Positions 1-5,099 of a stretch of 5,099 nt of DNA are shown in pieces. The DNA is taken from NCBI GenBank assembly GCA_002170285.1, contig NHFB01000018.1, positions 53,872 through 58,970 on the forward strand, written 5' to 3'. The first letter of the stretch is position 1. Each line of letters begins with the position of its first letter. The notes under the pieces are model-generated. The model was not told where the DNA came from. It did not search any database and was given only the letters and a program-made list of their open reading frames with translations. This stretch comes from Betaproteobacteria bacterium TMED100 (lineage in GTDB: Bacteria > Pseudomonadota > Gammaproteobacteria > Burkholderiales > Burkholderiaceae_A). The position numbers were made by a program, and so were the translations under genes.

Positions 1-1
1 A

Positions 2-409
2 GAAATAAGAGAGGAAAGAGGGCTATCTTACTCAGTGTTTTCAGCTTTTAGTCTTTTGAAACAAAAAGGTCCTTTTTTTATTGGTTTACAAACTGGAAAA
101 GAAAATTCTGACGAAGCAATTGAGGTCATGGTAAATACCGTTAGTGAGTATATTAAAAACGGACCTAGTGAGGAAGAGTTAGAAATTGCAAAGCAAGGGA
201 TTGTGGGTGGCTTTGCACTGAGACTTGATTCCAACTCCAAAATCTTAGAGAATCTTTCTCAAATAGTTTTTTATGATTTACCGCTTGATTATCTAGATAA
301 TTGGACATTGCGTATTCAAGCTGTTACGTTAGACGATGTCAAAAAAGTTCTAAAAGAGAGAGTTGATTTAAATAGTTCAAGTCTAATAGTTGTCGGTTAT
401 AAAGAATAA
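2..409 (+). CDS. M16 family zinc-peptidase-like protein, C-terminal part (5' end outside window)
   Basis: The reading frame is open from base 2 and ends at TAA 407-409, giving the last 135 residues of a protein that begins upstream. The first visible residues, EIREERGLSYSVFSAF, match the R/Y region in the C-terminal half of M16B (insulinase/mitochondrial processing peptidase-like) proteins, where Arg and Tyr contact substrate. The later GGFALRLDSNSK and the block around DLPLDYLDNWTLRIQAVT are also typical of the family, as is the ending SSLIVVGYKE. The zinc-binding HxxEH motif would lie in the missing N-terminal half, so it cannot be seen whether this is the catalytic subunit or the non-catalytic partner. 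Betaproteobacteria often carry two tandem M16 genes just before rsmD, which by position would make this the second, probably non-catalytic one (inference). Export to the periplasm is usual for these proteins but the signal peptide region is absent. GTG 35 is an internal Val codon, not a start. Confidence 0.88.
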   Translation, partial: EIREERGLSYSVFSAFSLLKQKGPFFIGLQTGKENSDEAIEVMVNTVSEYIKNGPSEEELEIAKQGIVGGFALRLDSNSKILENLSQIVFYDLPLDYLDNWTLRIQAVTLDDVKKVLKERVDLNSSSLIVVGYKE

Positions 410-417
410 TTAATGTA

Positions 418-1480
<1,063 letters not shown>

Positions 1481-1485
1481 CATAT

Positions 1486-1516
1486 TTGACTAAAAACGAT
1501 GTAAATTGCATATTAT
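1486..1516 (+). promoter_or_regulatory. Candidate sigma-70 promoter for tRNA-Gln and prs
   Basis: The 94-base gap between coaD and the tRNA holds TTGACT at 1486-1491 (five of six bases of the -35 consensus) and TATTAT at 1511-1516 (five of six of the -10 consensus), 19 bases apart. CATATT at 1509-1514 would give a 17-base spacer with a poorer -10. A second TATTAT at 1530-1535 with TTGCAT at 1506-1511 is a weaker alternative. Either would start transcription roughly 30 to 50 bases before the mature tRNA, leaving a short 5' leader for RNase P to remove. This is pattern matching in AT-rich DNA, so the exact box choice is uncertain. Confidence 0.45.
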
Positions 1517-1574
1517 TTTGCCACAATTGTATTATGGAGGTTAGTTTTAGAGTATGACCCACTTTTTTATTAAT

Positions 1575-1648
1575 TGGGGTGTAGCCAAGTTGGTTAAGGC
1601 ACCGGATTTTGATTCCGGCATGCGAGGGTTCGAGTCCTTCCACCCCAG
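1575..1648 (+). tRNA. tRNA-Gln (anticodon UUG), 3' CCA not encoded
   Basis: The sequence folds into a complete cloverleaf. The acceptor stem is 1575-1581 with 1641-1647, seven pairs. The D stem is GCC 1584-1586 with GGC 1598-1600, enclosing an 11-base loop. The anticodon stem is 1602-1606 with 1614-1618, and its loop 1607-1613 carries TTG at 1609-1611. The variable loop is 1619-1623, and the T stem is 1624-1628 with 1636-1640 (one G-T pair) around TTCGAGT. The weak T1-A72 pair, G73 discriminator and UUG anticodon are the known identity features of bacterial tRNA-Gln, and the anticodon arm matches the E. coli gene closely. After G73 the DNA reads CCC rather than CCA, so the terminal A must come from CCA-adding enzyme after trimming. 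It would read CAA and, by wobble, CAG. Confidence 0.97.
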
Positions 1649-1687
1649 CCCCCTTATTTAGAGTCAATTAAATATAAGCGATAATCG

Positions 1688-2665
1688 ATGAAAGATAGAT
1701 TGACAAGATTGAATGATCTATCTGTAGAAACAATGATTTTTACAGGTAATGCCAATTTAAAATTGGCAACTGAAGTGGCTAAAAATCTTTTCACAGGGTT
1801 GGGTCGAGCTACAGTGACAAGATTTTCTGACGGTGAGATTGCAGTAGAAATTTTGGAACATGTAAGGGGGAAAGAAATATTTGTGTTGCAATCAACTTGT
1901 TCTCCAGCTAATGATAATTTGATTGAAATCATGCTAATGATTGATGCATTGAGGCGTTCATCGGCTGGACGCATAACAGCAGCTATCCCATACTTTGGTT
2001 ATGCTAGGCAAGACAGAAGAGTTCGGTCATCTAGGGTACCAATCAGCGCCAAAGTAGTTGCAAATATGCTTGAGTCGGCTGGTGTTAATAGAATATTAAC
2101 TATGGATCTGCACTCTGATCAAATACAAGGTTTTTTTGATATACCTGTTGATAACATATATGCCACTCCAATTATGTTGGGAGATATATGTAAAAACCAT
2201 TTTAATGACCCTGTAGTGGTTTCACCTGATGTTGGAGGCGTTGTTCGAGCAAGAGCATTTGCAAAAGAGCTAAACACTGATCTTGCAATTATTGATAAAA
2301 GGAGAGCAAGAGCCAATGAGTCAGAGGTTATGAATATTATTGGTGATGTAGATGGTCGCCCATGTCTAATTATGGATGATGTGGTTGATACCGCTGGAAC
2401 TCTGACGAGAGCTGCCGAAGCATTGAAAACTCACGGAGCTTCAAAAGTTGTTGCATATTGTACTCATCCGGTTCTTTCTGGAAATGCTATCGAAAAAATA
2501 CAAGAGTCTGCACTTGATGAGTTGGTTGTAACTGATACTATTCCACTCTCAGAAACTGCTAAAGATTCACATAAAATTAGACAAATTTCATGCTCTGGCC
2601 TTTTAGCTGAGACAATTTTAAGGATATCCAAATCTGATTCTGTAAGTTCGTTATTCTTAAGTTAA
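1688..2665 (+). CDS. prs: Ribose-phosphate pyrophosphokinase (PRPP synthetase)
   Basis: Prs transfers pyrophosphate from ATP to ribose 5-phosphate to make PRPP, the precursor of purines, pyrimidines, NAD, histidine and tryptophan; the enzyme is a cytoplasmic class I hexamer. The 325-residue product shows FTGNAN (18-23) and [12 protein letters not shown] (44-55), then the flexible loop [11 protein letters not shown] (101-111) and the signature [12 protein letters not shown] (139-150), whose His142 corresponds to the active-site His of E. coli. The catalytic Lys/Arg lie in IDKRR (202-206) and the ribose-phosphate loop is DDVVDTAGT (230-238). ATG 1688 is provisional. It places 15 residues before MIFTGNAN where relatives usually have about 5 to 8, and no Shine-Dalgarno sequence supports it; TTG 1709 or ATG 1733 are alternatives. 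The gene starts 39 bases after the tRNA with no terminator between, so both probably share a transcript. Confidence 0.96.
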   Translation: MKDRLTRLNDLSVETMIFTGNANLKLATEVAKNLFTGLGRATVTRFSDGEIAVEILEHVRGKEIFVLQSTCSPANDNLIEIMLMIDALRRSSAGRITAAIPYFGYARQDRRVRSSRVPISAKVVANMLESAGVNRILTMDLHSDQIQGFFDIPVDNIYATPIMLGDICKNHFNDPVVVSPDVGGVVRARAFAKELNTDLAIIDKRRARANESEVMNIIGDVDGRPCLIMDDVVDTAGTLTRAAEALKTHGASKVVAYCTHPVLSGNAIEKIQESALDELVVTDTIPLSETAKDSHKIRQISCSGLLAETILRISKSDSVSSLFLS

Positions 2666-2671
2666 AAAATT

Positions 2672-2704
2672 TTGTGGATTACAGACTAATTCTTAGCTTA
2701 TAAT
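2672..2704 (+). promoter_or_regulatory. rplY: Promoter candidate for rplY-pth-ychF
   Basis: The 67-base gap between prs and rplY contains TATAAT at 2699-2704, a perfect sigma-70 -10 box, preceded by an AT-rich stretch. The -35 is poorly defined: TTGTGG at 2672-2677 lies 21 bases away, while hexamers at 17-18 bases (TGGATT, GGATTA) fit badly. Initiation would fall near 2711, giving a leader of only about 20 bases that still contains the rplY ribosome binding site. The strong -10 fits a ribosomal protein gene needing its own supply. Read-through from prs is also possible because no terminator hairpin is seen after the prs stop. Confidence 0.6.
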
Positions 2705-2720
2705 AATCGGTTAATGTTTT

Positions 2721-2726
2721 AGGGGG
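2721..2726 (+). promoter_or_regulatory. rplY: Ribosome binding site of rplY
   Basis: AGGGGG lies six bases before ATG 2733 and differs from AGGAGG at one position. It is one of only two clear Shine-Dalgarno sequences in the window and confirms the rplY start. rsmD, coaD and prs show none. Confidence 0.8.
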
Positions 2727-2732
2727 TTCCAA

Positions 2733-3392
2733 ATGCCTAATGTTGTTACTGATGTTCATGCACAAGTTCGAAATTTACCTGGTTCGAGTAATTCAAGAAA
2801 ACTGCGCAGGAGCGGAAAAGTTCCGGGAGTTGTTTATGGTGCTGGCAAAGAAGTTTTGAACATTGAGCTCGAGCACAACTCTATAATGCTTGCACTTGAC
2901 GTGGAGTCTTTTCATTCTTCAATCTTAAGTTTAGAAATCAAAGGCAAGAAGGAAAGAGTCCTACTTAGGGATTTCCAAGTTCATCCTTATAAGCAAAAAA
3001 TTACTCACATAGATTTTCAGAGAGTTGATGAAAAGAAGAAACTTCACACAAAAGTACCACTTCACTACATTGGCGAGGAAGATAGTCCTGCGGTCAAGTT
3101 AAATGGTGGGCTAATGTCTCATGTTATGACTGAAGTTGAGCTCACATGTCTTCCAAAAGATTTGCCTGGTTTTATAGAAGTTGATCTTTCTAGCTTGGAT
3201 ATTGGTAATTCAATACACGTTCGCGAAATTAAATTACCTGAAGGTGTTGACCTTGTATTACATGGACAAGATGATCCGGTAATAGCTACTGCAGTCAAGC
3301 CTAAAGTTGTTGATATTGTTGAGGAAGAAGTTTCAGCAGAAACAACTGAGGAAACCCCTGCGGATGATACTGAAAAAGCCGAAGAGAAATAA
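2733..3392 (+). CDS. rplY: Large-subunit ribosomal protein bL25, CTC/TL5 long form
   Basis: bL25 binds 5S rRNA in the central protuberance of the 50S subunit. At 219 residues this is the long form, related to Bacillus Ctc and Thermus TL5, not the roughly 94-residue E. coli protein. The N-terminal 5S rRNA-binding domain (about 1-97) has the basic RKLRRSGKVPGVVYG segment (22-36) and the LLRDFQVHPYKQKITHIDFQRV block. The second, beta-rich domain (about 100-190) begins KKKLHTKVPLHYIG and includes SPAVKL. The C-terminal tail (about 191-219) is very acidic, with a dozen Asp/Glu, is presumably disordered, and is a common appendage in long bL25 proteins. ATG 2733 follows a good ribosome binding site. 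It is the first gene of a probable rplY-pth-ychF operon. Confidence 0.95.
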   Translation: MPNVVTDVHAQVRNLPGSSNSRKLRRSGKVPGVVYGAGKEVLNIELEHNSIMLALDVESFHSSILSLEIKGKKERVLLRDFQVHPYKQKITHIDFQRVDEKKKLHTKVPLHYIGEEDSPAVKLNGGLMSHVMTEVELTCLPKDLPGFIEVDLSSLDIGNSIHVREIKLPEGVDLVLHGQDDPVIATAVKPKVVDIVEEEVSAETTEETPADDTEKAEEK

Positions 3393-3410
3393 CTTTCTAG
3401 ATTAAAAAGT

Positions 3411-4010
3411 TTGAGTCAAATTAAACTTTTAGTCGGTTTGGGAAATCCAGAGTCACAATATGGGTTAACTAGACACAATGCTGGATTTTGGTTGTTAAAC
3501 CTATTAGCTGAACAACATAATCTTGTGTGGAAAGCCGATCAAAAATTTAAAGCTGAAATTACCACTTTATACTCTAGTCATTCCGGAATTGAAAAATTTT
3601 GGCTCATGAAACCCAGTCTTTACATGAATGAATCGGGTACTTCTGTGAGTAGTTTTTGTTTCTTTTACAAAATAAAAGCTGAGGAAGTGTTAATTGTTCA
3701 TGACGAATTAGACTTGAAACCAGGCATGTTGAGAATGAAAAAAGGTGGAAGTAATGCTGGGCATAGAGGCATAAAAGATATCCAAAAAAAATTAGGAGTG
3801 GGTGATTTTTGGAGGTTGAGGCTTGGCATTGGTCATCCTAGAACTGCAGAATCTCATATTAAAGATGTATCAGACTATGTTTTATCAAAACCTTCTGAGT
3901 CAGACAAAATTAATATTGACAGAGTTATAAATGCATGCCAAAAAAATATACTTAATTTGTTGAATTGCGACATTAATGATGTACAAAATGATTTGAATAA
4001 GGAGACATAA
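3411..4010 (+). CDS. pth: Peptidyl-tRNA hydrolase, bacterial Pth family
   Basis: Pth cleaves the ester bond of peptidyl-tRNAs that drop off ribosomes, freeing tRNA for reuse; it is cytoplasmic and normally essential. The 199-residue product (E. coli 194) starts KLLVGLGNP and carries Asn12, catalytic His22 in TRHNAGFW, Asn73 in YMNESG and Asp98 in HDELDLKPG, matching E. coli Asn10, His20, Asn68 and Asp93. In GGSNAGHRGIKDI, His118 matches His113, but Arg119 stands where most family members have Asn (E. coli Asn114). RLRLGIGHPR (135-144) is intact. TTG 3411 is the only plausible start: no ATG or GTG lies between the in-frame TAA at 3390-3392 (the rplY stop) and the conserved N-terminus. Only a weak AAAAAG precedes it. 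The gap to rplY is 18 bases, so translation may depend partly on coupling. Confidence 0.96.
   Translation: MSQIKLLVGLGNPESQYGLTRHNAGFWLLNLLAEQHNLVWKADQKFKAEITTLYSSHSGIEKFWLMKPSLYMNESGTSVSSFCFFYKIKAEEVLIVHDELDLKPGMLRMKKGGSNAGHRGIKDIQKKLGVGDFWRLRLGIGHPRTAESHIKDVSDYVLSKPSESDKINIDRVINACQKNILNLLNCDINDVQNDLNKET
3999..4004 (+). promoter_or_regulatory. ychF: Ribosome binding site of ychF, inside the pth 3' end
   Basis: AAGGAG lies seven bases before TTG 4012 and sits within the last codons of pth. Its position decides the TTG start of ychF, since no ATG is available near the conserved N-terminus. Confidence 0.75.
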
Positions 4011-4011
4011 T

Positions 4012-5099
4012 TTGAGTTTATCTTGTGGCATTGTTGGATTACCAAATGTTGGAAAAAGCACTCTTTTCAATGCACTTACTTCATCAGGAATTTCTGCAGA
4101 AAATTATCCCTTTTGTACAATTGAACCTAACACGGGCATAGTTGAATTACCTGACCACCGATTAGATAAATTAGTTAAAATTGTTAGCCCACAAAAAGTT
4201 TTGCCTGCCACTGTTGAGTTTGTCGACATAGCAGGCCTAGTCGAAGGAGCAAGTAAGGGCGAAGGTTTAGGTAATAAATTCTTATCAAACATCAGAGAAA
4301 CTGCTGCAATTGTTAATGTCATACGTTGTTTTGATGACCCAAATGTTATCCATGTAAATGGATCCATTGATCCCGTTTCGGATGCCGAGACAATTGCTAC
4401 TGAGTTAACATTAGCAGATTTGGCTAGTGTTGAAAAACAACTTATTAAATCTGAAAAACTTGCAAAAACAGGAGAAAAAGAGGCAAAGAATTTTTCTGCT
4501 CTTTTGAAAAAATGTTTACAACATCTGGATTCAGTGAAACCACTTCGATCTCTAAATTTAGATCCAAATGATTTGGAGATGTTAAAACCTTTCTGCCTTC
4601 TGACTCTGAAACCCATGATGTATGTTGCAAATGTTTCAGAAAATGGTTTTGAAAATAACAAATATTTAGATGTACTTAAAAAATATGCCAACAATCAAAA
4701 CGCTCCTGTGGTTTCAATTTGTGCTGCCATCGAATCTCAAATCTCTGAATTCGATTATGAAGAGAAGTTAGTATTTTTGTCAGATATGGGCATGAGTCAA
4801 CCGGGATTGAATAGACTGATACAAACCGCGTTTAGTCTATTAAATTTACAAACATATTTCACTGCAGGACCTAAAGAAGTTAGAGCTTGGACAATCAAGA
4901 AAGGTTCAACTGGTCCTCAAGCGGCAGGTGTAATTCATACCGACTTCGAAAGAGGTTTTATCAGAGCTGAAGTTATAAAGTACGAAGACTTCATAAAATT
5001 AGGTGGAGAGCAACAGGCAAAAGAGTCAGGAAAATTAAAGTCCGAAGGTAAAGACTACATGGTAGAAGATGGAGATATTATTCATTTTAGATTCAATGT
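4012..5099 (+). CDS. ychF: Redox-regulated ATPase YchF (Obg family), lacks only the last base and stop
   Basis: YchF/OLA1 is a ribosome-associated P-loop NTPase of the Obg-related group that prefers ATP and has been linked to the oxidative stress response. From TTG 4012 the frame gives 362 codons plus two bases, ending HFRFN and then GT, which matches the family's FNV C-terminus at 363 residues; the gene is thus essentially complete. Motifs are G1 GLPNVGKST (9-17), G3 DIAGL (72-76) and the divergent G4 NVSE (207-210) in place of NKxD, which explains the ATP preference. Ser16, Cys35 and His114, discussed for the E. coli protein as phosphorylation, redox and catalytic residues, are all present. 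A coiled-coil arm spans about 133-200, and the TGS domain begins near 278 (LNLQTYFTAGPKEVRAW). It starts one base after the pth stop, so the two are very likely translationally coupled. Confidence 0.96.
   Translation, partial: MSLSCGIVGLPNVGKSTLFNALTSSGISAENYPFCTIEPNTGIVELPDHRLDKLVKIVSPQKVLPATVEFVDIAGLVEGASKGEGLGNKFLSNIRETAAIVNVIRCFDDPNVIHVNGSIDPVSDAETIATELTLADLASVEKQLIKSEKLAKTGEKEAKNFSALLKKCLQHLDSVKPLRSLNLDPNDLEMLKPFCLLTLKPMMYVANVSENGFENNKYLDVLKKYANNQNAPVVSICAAIESQISEFDYEEKLVFLSDMGMSQPGLNRLIQTAFSLLNLQTYFTAGPKEVRAWTIKKGSTGPQAAGVIHTDFERGFIRAEVIKYEDFIKLGGEQQAKESGKLKSEGKDYMVEDGDIIHFRFN

Noticed and set aside
1523..1530. Palindrome ACAATTGT between coaD and tRNA-Gln
   Set aside because: Eight bases is short enough to arise by chance in AT-rich spacer, and no second copy is seen near the other promoter to suggest a shared regulator.
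1654..1974. Minus-strand open frame of 106 codons over the start of prs
   Set aside because: It is antisense to a conserved coding sequence, has no family resemblance and no ribosome binding site that I can see.
3891..4010. Possible lineage-specific C-terminal extension of Pth (about residues 161-199)
   Set aside because: Total length is within a few residues of the usual size. The C-terminal helix is variable throughout the family, so nothing here needs a special explanation.
4104..4694. Long open frame of 196 codons on the minus strand opposite ychF
   Set aside because: It lies wholly within ychF, which shows full family motifs. The product shows no recognisable domain and the frame is a by-product of AT-rich codon use on the opposite strand.

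Overview
The window reads as a stretch of conserved housekeeping genes from an AT-rich betaproteobacterium. By eye about a third of the bases are G or C (not counted). The assignment rests on remembered family sequences. The bL25 protein is of the long CTC type with the betaproteobacterial-looking KKKLHTKVPLH and SPAVKL segments, CoaD has the [11 protein letters not shown] and [10 protein letters not shown] blocks, and ribose-phosphate pyrophosphokinase has VVDTAGTL and ends in a DSVSSLF tail. Together with the low GC this suggests a streamlined free-living or symbiotic member of the Burkholderiales/Methylophilales side. The exact lineage cannot be fixed without a search.

All genes are on the + strand. 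Bases 2-409 hold the 3' end of an M16 family peptidase gene, followed after 8 bases by rsmD (418-966, 16S rRNA guanine-N2 methyltransferase) and after 31 more by coaD (998-1480, phosphopantetheine adenylyltransferase). A 94-base gap with a plausible sigma-70 promoter leads to tRNA-Gln(UUG) (1575-1648), whose 3' CCA is not encoded. With no terminator visible, prs (1688-2665, PRPP synthetase) follows 39 bases later. A 67-base gap carries a perfect TATAAT box and a good ribosome binding site for rplY (2733-3392, bL25). Then come pth (3411-4010, peptidyl-tRNA hydrolase) and ychF (4012-5099, Obg-family ATPase), both starting with TTG. ychF is cut one base before the end of its last codon.

Most of the genes serve translation: rRNA modification, a tRNA, a 5S rRNA-binding ribosomal protein, recycling of peptidyl-tRNA and a ribosome-associated ATPase. 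CoaD and Prs supply coenzyme A and PRPP. The tRNA-Gln/prs/rplY/pth/ychF order is a familiar proteobacterial arrangement.

I found no mobile element, CRISPR array, phage gene, toxin-antitoxin pair or undescribed system. The points worth a second look are small: a tRNA-Gln without encoded CCA at the head of the prs transcript, an unusual Arg in the Pth active-site region, an uncertain prs start, two adjacent TTG starts in a tightly packed operon, and coaD lying directly next to the tRNA-Gln/prs block.
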